From Candidatus Ornithobacterium hominis (lineage in GTDB: Bacteria > Bacteroidota > Bacteroidia > Flavobacteriales > Weeksellaceae), in NCBI RefSeq assembly GCF_951229915.1, contig NZ_OX579588.1, positions 1,054,001-1,118,000 on the forward strand: a stretch of 64,000 bases of DNA, in the 5' to 3' direction. The position numbers and the translations under genes are program-made. The notes beneath the pieces were generated by a model. It worked only from the letters and a program-made list of their open reading frames with translations. It was not told the DNA's origin and ran no database searches. Shown in pieces: positions 28,495 through 37,963 of the stretch (positions within the stretch are counted from its first letter, which is position 1; each line of letters opens with the position of its first letter).

Positions 28495-29319
28495 ATGTCA
28501 ATAATTACACTCACAACTGATTTTGGGCTGAAAGATTTTTCTGTCGCTAGCGTGAAAGGGGCTATTTTAAAGGAATTGGCTCAGGTCACCATTGTTGATG
28601 TTTCTCATCAAATTTCACCTTTTAATATTGGCGAAGCAGCTTATATTATCAAAAATGTTTATCAAGACTTCCCAGAGGAAAGCATTCACATCATCGGTGT
28701 TGATGCTTTGCCTAATGAAAATAAAAAACTCTTGGCGGCTAAAATTGCCAATCACTATTTCATCTGTGCAGATAATGGTATTTTATCTTTAATTCTGAGT
28801 GAAAGTCAACCTGAAGAAATTGTAGAAATTACTATAAATAAATACAAACCCTACAGCAACTCCCCGACGAGAGATATCTTTGTTCCTGTGGCTTGTCACT
28901 TGTGCCGCGGCGGCTCACTAAACGTCATCGGAGCTCCCACCAATTCATATAGGGAACTGAATTTATTGCGTGCCCAAATCAAGGAGGATAAGAGCATCAT
29001 TGGCACTGTGATTTATATTGATAATTTTGGAAATGCGATAACAAATATTTCTTACAGGCTCTTTAATGAATGCCGCCGTGGAAGAGATTTTCAAATTATT
29101 GTACGAAATTTAACTTTTGAAAAATTAGCCAATCGCTACAGTGATGTTGTGAAAGATTTTACTAAAGAAGTGGAATATCACGGCGATGGGATAGCTCTTT
29201 TTAACAGTAATGATTTTCTAGAAATCGCTATTTATAAACCTAATTTACAATCCTATGGCGGCGCCTCTTCTCTGATGGGCTTGAGTATTGGAACGCACGT
29301 CACCGTAAAATTCATATAA
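28495..29319 (+). CDS. SAM hydroxide adenosyltransferase (DUF62 family)
   Basis: 274 residues. N-terminal ITLTTDFGLKDFSVASVKG, then DVSHQISPFNIGEAAYII and CADNGILSLIL are hallmarks of the SAM hydrolase/fluorinase-like superfamily. The C-terminal beta-barrel domain has YIDNFGNAITNIS. It converts S-adenosylmethionine and hydroxide to adenosine and methionine. A TATATTTG box ends 10 bp before the ATG. The next gene starts immediately after the stop. Confidence 0.9.
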   Translation: MSIITLTTDFGLKDFSVASVKGAILKELAQVTIVDVSHQISPFNIGEAAYIIKNVYQDFPEESIHIIGVDALPNENKKLLAAKIANHYFICADNGILSLILSESQPEEIVEITINKYKPYSNSPTRDIFVPVACHLCRGGSLNVIGAPTNSYRELNLLRAQIKEDKSIIGTVIYIDNFGNAITNISYRLFNECRRGRDFQIIVRNLTFEKLANRYSDVVKDFTKEVEYHGDGIALFNSNDFLEIAIYKPNLQSYGGASSLMGLSIGTHVTVKFI

Positions 29320-29859
29320 ATGACTTATCAAATCTTAAAAGCAATTCACATTATCTTTGTCGTAAGCTATTTTGCTGGGCTATTTTACATGGTTCGTCTT
29401 TTTGTTTATGATACCGAAGCTTTGGAACTAAAAAATGAAAAAGGCAATATCTTGCATCAGCAGCTAATCTACATGCAAGAACGGCTTTGGAATATCATCA
29501 CGCTCCCAGCCTTTATCATAATGATTATCAGTGGCTTTTACATGCTTCATCTAACTCACTGGGGATTTATAACCCAAGGTTGGATGATTGTGAAATTAGT
29601 CTTTGTAGGGATTTTGGCCGCTTACCATTTCTGGACATGGAAAACCATTAGAAATCTACAAAAAGAAAAAACTCAATACACCTCTGTGCAACTACGTATG
29701 ATGAACGAAGTCGCCACCATTATTCTCTTTGTAGTCGTTTTTGCGGTTATTTTAAAACAATCTTTTATGGCGTATTGGTATTGGGCGCTGATTTCATTTG
29801 TAGCAATGGGTGCACTTATCATGTTGATTGTCAAATTAGTTAATCGAAATAAATCATGA
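29320..29859 (+). CDS. hemJ: HemJ / CopD-like membrane protein (protoporphyrinogen oxidase)
   Basis: 179 residues, five predicted helices. The start KAIHIIFVVSYFAGLFYMVRLFVY carries the conserved His of HemJ within the first helix, and QERLWNIITLPAFIIMIISG follows. HemJ oxidises protoporphyrinogen IX late in haem synthesis. The call rests on overall pattern; CopD relatives are similar. It starts on the base after the DUF62 stop, and gldF overlaps it by 4 bp. Confidence 0.8.
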   Translation: MTYQILKAIHIIFVVSYFAGLFYMVRLFVYDTEALELKNEKGNILHQQLIYMQERLWNIITLPAFIIMIISGFYMLHLTHWGFITQGWMIVKLVFVGILAAYHFWTWKTIRNLQKEKTQYTSVQLRMMNEVATIILFVVVFAVILKQSFMAYWYWALISFVAMGALIMLIVKLVNRNKS

Positions 29860-30572
29860 ATTTATTTATCAAAGAATTATTAAGCCTTTATAAATCTATC
29901 GGGTTTTATTTACTCGGTTTTATTTTCTTGGTTGGGTCAGCTTTGTTTCTATTCTTTTTCAGCGGAAACTTCAATATTTTTGAGCTAAATCAGGCCAATC
30001 TCTATCCATTTTTTCAAATTGCTCCTTATTTTCTAATCATTCTACTACCAGCGATGACGATGAAGAGTTTTGCCGAAGAACAGGAAAAAGAAACACTAGA
30101 CTGGCTGAAGACGATGCCCGTAGACATGAGCAAAATTGTTGCGACAAAATTTCTAAGCATTTTTTCAGGCTTATTCACCTTCATTTTTTTAAGCCTTACT
30201 TTTTTTTTCATCGTACAGCATTTCAGCCTCAATGGTATTGATAGCGGTCTGCTTTTCTCTTCATATTTGGGGCTTATATTTTTAGGGATATTCATTATTT
30301 CTGTCGGAATTTTCTCTTCAGCCATCAGTTCCAATCAAATTTTAGCTTACATTTTAGCCGTACTTATCAATGCTTTTTTCTATTTTTTCATCAGCGGTTT
30401 AGCCGATTATAATTTAATTGGAAGTTTAGACTACCTCACCCAAAGTCTAAGCGTAAAGTTTCACTACGAGCGCTTCACTCAAGGCATATTCTACCTGAGC
30501 AGTTGCAGCTACTTTATCGGCTTTAGTTTTCTTTTCATTTTTCTAGCTCATCAAAAATTAAATCAAAAATGA
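29856..30572 (+). CDS. gldF: Gliding-motility ABC permease GldF
   Basis: 238 residues with six hydrophobic segments, of the ABC-2 permease type. FAEEQEKETLDWLKTMP near residue 70 is characteristic of gliding-associated and gldF-like permeases. It pairs with GldG and an unlinked ATPase (GldA). Many non-gliding flavobacteria keep these genes, so motility is not implied. It overlaps hemJ and gldG by 4 bp each (ATGA). Dyad copies at 29882 and 30191, the latter in a hydrophobic helix. Confidence 0.87.
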   Translation: MNLFIKELLSLYKSIGFYLLGFIFLVGSALFLFFFSGNFNIFELNQANLYPFFQIAPYFLIILLPAMTMKSFAEEQEKETLDWLKTMPVDMSKIVATKFLSIFSGLFTFIFLSLTFFFIVQHFSLNGIDSGLLFSSYLGLIFLGIFIISVGIFSSAISSNQILAYILAVLINAFFYFFISGLADYNLIGSLDYLTQSLSVKFHYERFTQGIFYLSSCSYFIGFSFLFIFLAHQKLNQK

Positions 30573-32230
30573 AAAATTGGATAATTGCTATTGGAATTTT
30601 AATCTTAATCGCTCTTTCTCAATGGGTTGAAACAAGATGGGATTTCACCGAAAATCAACGATTTACACTCACAGAATCTGCAAAAGAATTGCTGCAAACA
30701 CCAGAGATGCCATTGCACATTAATTTCTACTTAGACGGAGAAATGACGGGGAGTTTCAGAGCCTTGCGTAATGAGGTTTTGCAGTGGGTGAAGCTTTTTC
30801 ATCAAGAGAATAAAAGTATAGAATACAGCATCATCAATCCCGTGGCGGAAGGTCTAAATCTAGATTCTTTAGCAAATCTTGGCATTCAAGGCTTGGCGGT
30901 ACCTACGGAGAGTAAAATTTTACGGATTTTCCCTTATGCAAGCTTTAATTATAATGGGAAAACTCATGTGATTTCTGTTTTAAATAACAGGAAAATTCCT
31001 GTGAATGACAGAGCTGAACAATCTATAGCAGAAATTCCGAATAAATTTTTTAAGGCTTTAAAAAATGTCGTGCAAACTCAAAAACCTAAAATCGGACTAA
31101 TGGTGCATCATGATGAATTATTGCCACAATATTTAGACGGATTTTTAATGGCGGCTTCTCCTTATTTCCAATTTGAACCGTTGACGACTCCCATTACTTC
31201 TGGCACGGGAGAATTAGACATTCAGAAGATTCCTGAACCCGACTCTCTAGCGGCAATTATTTCTGCCAAGCCGATTAAGCCATTTAGTGATAATGATAAA
31301 ATTTACCTAGACCAATATCTCATGAAAGGTGGGAATTTAATGTTTTTGACTGAAAATGTTGATGCCGAGATGGATAGCCTTTTTCGTTCTGATAATATTG
31401 TAAGTTTCCCTAGAGATAATAATTTAGATGATTTATTATTCGCATATGGTTTAAGGATTGTCCCGTCTCTCATCAAAGATTTACAAGCGGCTTACGTGAC
31501 ACTTGCGATTGGTAACGTAGAGCAAAACACGGCTTACGAGCAATTCCCTTGGGTTTATTTCCCGCTGGCAATTTCACCTAAAAATCATCAAATTAATCAG
31601 AATTTGAATAATCCGCTAAAGTTTGAATTTGCAAACCCGATAGAAATTCTGCCTAGAGAAAGTACACATTATCAAATTTTACTGAGCACGTCTCCTTATA
31701 CTCAATTGCAGAAACCGCTTTCCTACATCAATTTTTCTGAAATCGATAGAACAATTCCCGAGAATTACCTAGAAGGAACTCCCTTCCCTTTAGCCGTTTT
31801 AGTTTCAGGTGAGATTGGTTCTGCCTACGCTGGGCGAATAGTTTCTCAGCAATTGAATAACTTCAAATCAAAAACTCAACAGGGGAAATTATTGCTCATC
31901 AGTGATGGGGATTTCATCAAAAATCACGTTTTCAGAGGAACCCCACTGCCTCTCGGTGCCGATAAATACAGCCTGCGTCCAGATTTGAAATCTGCTCCAA
32001 ATGTGATTTATGATAATGCTAATTTCCTCATCAATGCCTTGCAGTATATGCTGGGCGAAAATTTAAATTTTGGTTTTGATACTGATTCTGAAAGTTATAA
32101 GATTTTAAATAAAAGCTTGGTGCAAAACGCTAAAAATGAATGGCGTTGGCTCTCAGTTTTTATTCCCAGTATTTTTTTAAGCCTTTTATTTTTTATTATT
32201 TATTTCTATCGGAAAAAGAAGTTTAGCTAA
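30569..32230 (+). CDS. gldG: Gliding-motility ABC component GldG
   Basis: 553 residues. N-terminal helix (WIIAIGILILIALSQWV), then a large periplasmic domain beginning RWDFTENQRFTLTESAKELL and containing KPIKPFSDNDKIYLDQYLMKG, both usual for GldG. A C-terminal anchor ends in YFYRKKK. It is the auxiliary extracytoplasmic part of the GldAFG transporter. It converges with the minus-strand membrane-protein gene 30 bp later. Dyad copies at 31052 (FFKALKN) and 32179 (in the last helix). Confidence 0.88.
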   Translation: MKNWIIAIGILILIALSQWVETRWDFTENQRFTLTESAKELLQTPEMPLHINFYLDGEMTGSFRALRNEVLQWVKLFHQENKSIEYSIINPVAEGLNLDSLANLGIQGLAVPTESKILRIFPYASFNYNGKTHVISVLNNRKIPVNDRAEQSIAEIPNKFFKALKNVVQTQKPKIGLMVHHDELLPQYLDGFLMAASPYFQFEPLTTPITSGTGELDIQKIPEPDSLAAIISAKPIKPFSDNDKIYLDQYLMKGGNLMFLTENVDAEMDSLFRSDNIVSFPRDNNLDDLLFAYGLRIVPSLIKDLQAAYVTLAIGNVEQNTAYEQFPWVYFPLAISPKNHQINQNLNNPLKFEFANPIEILPRESTHYQILLSTSPYTQLQKPLSYINFSEIDRTIPENYLEGTPFPLAVLVSGEIGSAYAGRIVSQQLNNFKSKTQQGKLLLISDGDFIKNHVFRGTPLPLGADKYSLRPDLKSAPNVIYDNANFLINALQYMLGENLNFGFDTDSESYKILNKSLVQNAKNEWRWLSVFIPSIFLSLLFFIIYFYRKKKFS

Positions 32231-32260
32231 GAATCTGTTTAGATTTTAAGTTGATTTTAG

Positions 32261-32665
32261 TTATTTAAAGAATTTCCATTTCGGGATAATTTCAAATAAT
32301 CCGTAGCCGACAAATATAAAAAGTGTAAACATGGGGGCTAGCGTCCTTAATAATGAAAATTCTGGGTTGATAAGAATGATTATAAATAGACTGAGTATTG
32401 TGCCATAGACTCCATTTTTTTTGTACTGATAAGTCAAATAAAGCATGCCTAAAGCGACCGCAGACAGGAATATAACGGTGTAGTTATACCAAGCTGGTTC
32501 TGCATATAGCGTGGGGTCTGGCGCTACTTGCAACGTGCTCAGGCTATAAAGTCTAATGGCTAAGATTGAAAAAATCATAAAAGCGGTAAGCCCTATGATT
32601 AGTTTGAATCCTAAATTCTTTTCACTGGAAGTGTTCTCAAAATAATCTTGACCTTTCATTTTCAC
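32261..32665 (-). CDS. Four-helix membrane protein, unknown function
   Basis: 134 residues. After a polar 20-residue N-terminus there are four hydrophobic stretches (about 22-40, 62-80, 88-103, 108-125) and a basic tail. I do not recognise the family. It lies downstream of the Lrp-type regulator on the same strand but beyond that gene's terminator, so it probably has its own promoter. Confidence 0.65.
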   Translation of the reverse strand: MKMKGQDYFENTSSEKNLGFKLIIGLTAFMIFSILAIRLYSLSTLQVAPDPTLYAEPAWYNYTVIFLSAVALGMLYLTYQYKKNGVYGTILSLFIIILINPEFSLLRTLAPMFTLFIFVGYGLFEIIPKWKFFK

Positions 32666-32702
32666 TAACTATGATGGTTAACATGTAAATGTAGGAAAAA
32701 AA

Positions 32703-32734
32703 TAAATCGGCTTCAAATTCTCAAAACCGATTTA
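32703..32734 (-). terminator. Intrinsic terminator of the Lrp-type regulator gene
   Basis: Stem TAAATCGG against CCGATTTA with a 16-nt loop. On the minus strand it is followed by TTTTTTT, placed 50 bp after the regulator's stop. Confidence 0.65.
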
Positions 32735-32783
32735 AAAATTTATGTCATATTTTTTCTAAGGCTTAAAAAATTTTTGCTCTCAG

Positions 32784-33260
32784 TTACATAAAGATATTAG
32801 TCAACAGGCGGCTTCTATCGTCGATGATTTCATCTAAAGAAATCATAGATTCAGTTCTAGAAACTTCTTCAATTTCATCAATTTTGAAAATCACATCACG
32901 TGCATCGTTCGTATCTTTTGCTCTAATTTTACAGAAGATGTTGTATCGCCCAGAGATTATATTTGCTACCGTCACGTTTGGGATTTTTTCTAATTGGGCA
33001 ATAACGCTTTTCGTATGGCTTGATTTTGTCAACATAATACCGATATAGGCAATAAATTTATAGCCTAAACGCTCATAGTCAATCTCTAGAGAACTTCCTT
33101 TGATGATTCCTGCCTCTTCTAACTTTTTTACTCTTACATGAATTGTACCTGCAGAAACTTCCATCCTTTTGGCTATCTCTGTAAAGGGCATTCTCGTATT
33201 TTGAATTAAGAATTGTAAAATTTGCTTGTCTACTTTATCAATTTTATACCTTGATCTCAT
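32784..33260 (-). CDS. Lrp/AsnC family transcriptional regulator
   Basis: 158 residues. An N-terminal helix-turn-helix (DKQILQFLIQNTRMPFTEIA and VSAGTIHVRVKKLEEAGII, about 8-55) is followed by a RAM/AsnC ligand domain (about 70-150). Such proteins bind amino acids and control transport or metabolism genes as octamers. No target operon can be named from context. A dyad copy at 32758 follows the stop. Confidence 0.9.
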   Translation of the reverse strand: MRSRYKIDKVDKQILQFLIQNTRMPFTEIAKRMEVSAGTIHVRVKKLEEAGIIKGSSLEIDYERLGYKFIAYIGIMLTKSSHTKSVIAQLEKIPNVTVANIISGRYNIFCKIRAKDTNDARDVIFKIDEIEEVSRTESMISLDEIIDDRSRLLTNIFM

Positions 33261-33379
33261 AAAATTATTTTCAATTATAGAACAAAATTAAGAATAAAAT
33301 TCAATTATTTAAACAAAAACACATGATATATTACCAAGAAAATAAATCATATGCTAAATAAAAGGGTTTGTTAAAAAAT

Positions 33380-36300
33380 TTATTTAAATTGTAGGAATGA
33401 TATATCTTTTTTGTTTTGTCTTTGTTTGAGCGAGTCTTTTATTCGTCTGCTTTCTTCTTTTATGCTATCCATTCGGGGGGCTGATTCTTCTTTGATGGGT
33501 GAGATATTTTTTTCTTGTTCAGCTTTTTTAAACGTAAATAAATCTCTAAAATGGTAAAACGACTTCCTATAGACTATCCCTGCGCCGTAGCTTTGGGTAT
33601 AACTGACGTTGACGTTGTAATTCTCTAACCCAATAGTAGAAGGGCGTGAAAATGCACGGAAACGTAATCCTCCATCAGCTGCTTTTGAGATGTCATAATC
33701 TAACTCTAGTTGTGTTGTAATCTGCTCATTATATTGTGAGCCGAGAGGCGTGCCTACAGCTCCGTTGATTGATAATCGCTTATTTATAGCGAGATTAAAC
33801 TCCGTTTGAATTTTATCTGATTGATTTCGGCTGTCTGAAGATTGTAGATAAGTCGGGTTGATTTCTAAGCCTGGGATGATATTAGAAAACACGTTCCCTA
33901 CCTGCTTACTCAAAAGTTCAAAAGCTGATGCTGCGGCTGCATCTGTTGCTGTACTTGCGCCGATGGTTTCACTGGAATCAAATCTTCCTAAAACTAAAAT
34001 AGACCCTACCTGCCTTATTTTCTCATCAGGATTATCCCTTAATTTGCTGGAAAGTAAGTTTTTCACTTGTGTACTGGTTTCTGGAGTTTCTAAATCTAAG
34101 TTGATTTGAGTATTTTTTAGGTCTCCATTGACTCCTATAATTAAATCCACCACGGTGGGCTGTACATAGTTGATTCCCAAGTAAGTACCAATGTTATTTA
34201 CATTTCTGGAGTAAACAGCTTTGATGTTCATTTGGGTATTGTATGGGTCGCCAGTAAAACGGATAAAACCTCCTTTCTCTATGTCAAAATCTTTGTTGAT
34301 GATGATGCCTTCTCTATAACTATAAATTCCGTCGGTGATGTTATAATCACCATTGATGCTTAAATTCCCAGCCTTGTTCATTGCTATTTCAAAGTTTTCA
34401 GCAAAGCCCTGTGCTTGTATCACATCATTGCTTTTCTCATCTAGCACGAGGTTTACAATTGTCTTATCATCTACATCCACGACTAAATCCATTGAAAAAC
34501 CTTGAATTTTCTGAGAATTTTTTTCACTCTCTACCAGCTGACCTGATTCGTCATAAGAATAAAATTGTATGAATTTATTTTCTCCTATTGTTTTAGTCCC
34601 TCCTGTATTGATATTGATGATTGAACCTTTTAGAACCTTCGCATCAAAGCCTGTTGAGACTTCTAAATCTGCTGCGGGACCAAACATGTATAATTCCCCT
34701 TGAACGAAAGCCTTACCGTAGAAAAGTTCATTATCGGCTACGGTAGTATTCATCACCATCACACGGTCACTAGAAATTTCTAAATCCAAAAACCAATCTG
34801 AAATACTAGAAAAAATCAAAGAACCATCTACCATAGCTTTAGTTTTACTCGTAGATTCTATTATTTCTACTTGCGCTAAATCTAGCAAACCACTTTGCCC
34901 TGGCTGCTTGTTTAAATCAAACTCATTTTCACCTATCAAGGTATAGTAAGTGCCAAGATAAACCACCCGAAAGCCTAAATCTCGAGTCGTTATATTTCCT
35001 ACAAAACTTGGATTTCCCACATCTCCCTTCACCGCTACTTCACCAGAGATTTCCCCTTTCCACTGGCTCAGAATGTCTGACAGAAAAGCATCCATCAAAT
35101 TCACATTAAAGTCATCAAAATTCGCCAATAAATCCAACTGAGGTTTTTCGCCTTTGTTATCTATCGCCCCTGTAAGAATTAATGTATTGATTTCATTGCG
35201 GTCTAAACTTCCGTTGATATTGAAGAGATTATCACCCACGCTATACTCTGCATCTGCAACAAAACGGCCTACGTACTGCTCTTTAAGATAAATGCTATCT
35301 ACCACAATATCAGCAATTGGTCTCAAACTATTGTTAGATTTTGTGACATTTAATTTTCCATTTACCGTTCCACGCAGCCCGAGATCTCCTAAATAGTAAT
35401 TAGGTATAGCCTTCTCAAGTTTGACTTTATTGACATCAGCCTGAAGTTTAAAATTGTCATCATCAACATAATTTGCATTGATTTTCAAGAATTGTTCTTC
35501 AGAATTTAATAAAATTTCGACCAAATCATAGTTATTTTTTTCAAAATCAATAATAGCATAATTAGAATCAGAATCACTAAACTGATTGATATTCCAAACT
35601 TGCTCATCAAACTTTATCGTACTGGGGGAAAATCCAATTTTTATTTTTTGATTGGCATCATAGGTCTGATAAAAATTTAAATCATACTCGCCATACAAAT
35701 TTTCACCTGTGAAAAAATGTGCTTTTGCCAGCAAGGTATCGCTTTTAGTTTTCCCTTCAAAATTAAATTTCTCAACATTAATTCCTTGGACTTCAATTTT
35801 ATCAGCCTTAGCAGAAAAAGACTTGTCAATAGATGTAGAAGCCAAAAAATGCAAATTTTGTGCAATGTAATTTTGATATTTTACTTCAGGTGTTTTAAAA
35901 TCAACTTCAAATATTTTTTCATCATTATTTAACGTCCCAACTAATAGAGAATTAGGCTGAATATTACTTTCTGGAACAAAAAACTTCAATAAATCACTTT
36001 CAATTTTAATGGCATAATTTAAATATTGATTCTTATTTACTTGCTTATGCTCGTAATTTACCATGAAATTCCCCACTCCATTTTCAAATAAAACACCCAA
36101 TTCATCTAAATGAAATTTTCCAATAATTTTCCCTGAGAGATACCCCGGTATATTGGCATCTATATTTTTCTGTTGTAATTCATCTTGGTATACCGACACA
36201 TTAGACTTCGGCAAATTCATTTGCACGGTATCTGAATTGAAAGTTAAATTTTGAATCTTGAATTCTCCACTTAAATCATTGATTTCACTAAAGTTTGTAA

Positions 36301-37930
36301 CTCCCTCTATATCACCACTAATCCAAGTATTCTTTGTCTTAGAAATACCAAAGTAATTTAAATTTAAATAATCGATTTTTGAGTTAAAATCCATTTTTAA
36401 TTGAGGCGCACTAAAGTCAAAAATTCCTTGATAGTTTAGCCTTGCTTTTTGGCTATCATTTATCGCCAAAAATCCTTTAAATGCTCTTTGAGCAAGCTTT
36501 CCATCAAAATTAATATGATTAAATCGATTATTATTAAATTCTAAGTAATTCAACTTCCCTACTGCATCAACGTCCAATAAATCCAAATCATATCCACGCC
36601 CATCAAAGCGAATATTTCCACTCACTTTACCCAGATTTTCTGTACCTGCCAAAGCTCCTAGGTGAAATTGGTCGGTATTTAGACTCCCTTGGTAGTGTGG
36701 GTGATTTCCGCTGTAATCAGATAACACTAAATCCAATTGCCCGTTACCCAATTTTGTAGACGCAAAACCTTTGGCTCTCAAATACTTACCATCCAAGCTA
36801 AAGTTTCCAACGTAGCTCATTTTCCCAAATCGAGCAATAAAATCTGTAATATACTGAGTATAATTTTGGGGTAAAATTTGTTTTAATTCTGTGTAAGAGG
36901 TCGCTAGATTTAGGTCTTGCCCAGAGAGAGAAAATCCATCTTTCATCAAATTCTGGAAATTTAAATACTGCGCATCGATGTAAGTTTCTTTATTCTTTAG
37001 TGAAAATTTTTTAAGGCTTAAATTATTTAAGAATCCTTTCACCTCTCCTGAAAGACTAAAAACTTGATTCTCTTGCCAATTAGGAACAAAATATCTTAAA
37101 TCTTTATAAGCAAATTTATTATTTTCAGTAAATTTTGCATTCCATTCTACACGATCACTAAAGTTAGAAAATTGGCTTATATGATCGTACGTCAAATGTA
37201 AAAATCCGTTTAAATGAGAAGATTGCGTTTCTAAATTCAAGTCATTGAAAAACAAACCCTTATCTGTCATTTTAAAATTTGTAGTCAAATCTTTCAGTTG
37301 GTATTTTTCTCTGTTTTTCACCGCATCAAAACGCAACTTTTTAATTCTCGCAATATAAGTTTTCCCCTCTACACTAATTTTTTCTAATCTAGCATTCAAG
37401 CGATTAGCATCTAGCCAGACTTTCGAATTCTGAACCAAATTATGATTTATAATTTTCAGTTTCCCATTTTGTATTTCCAAATTCCCTCTCAAAACAAATT
37501 CAGAATCGCCCCTTGTGCTATCTTCTAAAACAAACTTATCGATAAATTTGATGAAATTAGATTTCTCTTCGCCCAAGTAAGTAAACACATCTACGCGAGG
37601 ATTTACCAAAGTTGCCGCATTTATATTGACGTGATTGGAATTCCGATACAAGTCTAGCCAACTAATTTCTGCCGTAAGCTGCGGAATATTGATAAATTCA
37701 TAATTTCTATGATCTTTCGCCGTGACTTGGTATAATTTGACATTGCCTAAGTAATTGATATTTACTTTTCCTATCTTTACCTGAGTGCCAAACTGCTCAT
37801 TTACCCTTTCCATCACTTTTGATGCTACTTCGGACTGTACAGCAGGAATTTGAATGACGACCATGAGCAGCAACAGCAGTGCTAAAACCGATGCCAATAA
37901 AATAAATAAAATTCTAAATAAATGCTTCAA
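33380..37930 (-). CDS. tamB: TamB-like translocation/assembly module protein
   Basis: 1516 residues. One N-terminal membrane helix (ILFILLASVLALLLLLMVV) precedes very long beta-rich repeats typical of AsmA/TamB bridge proteins. The C-terminal TamB domain (DUF490) has GDYNITDGIYSYREGIIINK and GVNGDLKNTQINLDLETPE. A basic, disordered tail ends the protein. It links inner and outer membranes in lipid transport or outer-membrane protein assembly. The start is TTG at 37930: an in-frame TAA lies just upstream and no ATG fits. It is divergent from tsaD by 33 bp. One dyad copy (37013). Confidence 0.88.
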   Translation of the reverse strand: MKHLFRILFILLASVLALLLLLMVVIQIPAVQSEVASKVMERVNEQFGTQVKIGKVNINYLGNVKLYQVTAKDHRNYEFINIPQLTAEISWLDLYRNSNHVNINAATLVNPRVDVFTYLGEEKSNFIKFIDKFVLEDSTRGDSEFVLRGNLEIQNGKLKIINHNLVQNSKVWLDANRLNARLEKISVEGKTYIARIKKLRFDAVKNREKYQLKDLTTNFKMTDKGLFFNDLNLETQSSHLNGFLHLTYDHISQFSNFSDRVEWNAKFTENNKFAYKDLRYFVPNWQENQVFSLSGEVKGFLNNLSLKKFSLKNKETYIDAQYLNFQNLMKDGFSLSGQDLNLATSYTELKQILPQNYTQYITDFIARFGKMSYVGNFSLDGKYLRAKGFASTKLGNGQLDLVLSDYSGNHPHYQGSLNTDQFHLGALAGTENLGKVSGNIRFDGRGYDLDLLDVDAVGKLNYLEFNNNRFNHINFDGKLAQRAFKGFLAINDSQKARLNYQGIFDFSAPQLKMDFNSKIDYLNLNYFGISKTKNTWISGDIEGVTNFSEINDLSGEFKIQNLTFNSDTVQMNLPKSNVSVYQDELQQKNIDANIPGYLSGKIIGKFHLDELGVLFENGVGNFMVNYEHKQVNKNQYLNYAIKIESDLLKFFVPESNIQPNSLLVGTLNNDEKIFEVDFKTPEVKYQNYIAQNLHFLASTSIDKSFSAKADKIEVQGINVEKFNFEGKTKSDTLLAKAHFFTGENLYGEYDLNFYQTYDANQKIKIGFSPSTIKFDEQVWNINQFSDSDSNYAIIDFEKNNYDLVEILLNSEEQFLKINANYVDDDNFKLQADVNKVKLEKAIPNYYLGDLGLRGTVNGKLNVTKSNNSLRPIADIVVDSIYLKEQYVGRFVADAEYSVGDNLFNINGSLDRNEINTLILTGAIDNKGEKPQLDLLANFDDFNVNLMDAFLSDILSQWKGEISGEVAVKGDVGNPSFVGNITTRDLGFRVVYLGTYYTLIGENEFDLNKQPGQSGLLDLAQVEIIESTSKTKAMVDGSLIFSSISDWFLDLEISSDRVMVMNTTVADNELFYGKAFVQGELYMFGPAADLEVSTGFDAKVLKGSIININTGGTKTIGENKFIQFYSYDESGQLVESEKNSQKIQGFSMDLVVDVDDKTIVNLVLDEKSNDVIQAQGFAENFEIAMNKAGNLSINGDYNITDGIYSYREGIIINKDFDIEKGGFIRFTGDPYNTQMNIKAVYSRNVNNIGTYLGINYVQPTVVDLIIGVNGDLKNTQINLDLETPETSTQVKNLLSSKLRDNPDEKIRQVGSILVLGRFDSSETIGASTATDAAAASAFELLSKQVGNVFSNIIPGLEINPTYLQSSDSRNQSDKIQTEFNLAINKRLSINGAVGTPLGSQYNEQITTQLELDYDISKAADGGLRFRAFSRPSTIGLENYNVNVSYTQSYGAGIVYRKSFYHFRDLFTFKKAEQEKNISPIKEESAPRMDSIKEESRRIKDSLKQRQNKKDISFLQFK

Positions 37931-37951
37931 AGCTTAAACATTAAAAAAAGT

Positions 37952-37959
37952 TAACTTTG
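37952..37959 (+). promoter_or_regulatory. -7 promoter box of tsaD
   Basis: TAACTTTG matches the Bacteroidetes TAnnTTTG element and ends only 4 bp before the tsaD ATG, so transcription would begin at or next to the start codon. Confidence 0.5.
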
Positions 37960-37963
37960 CCAT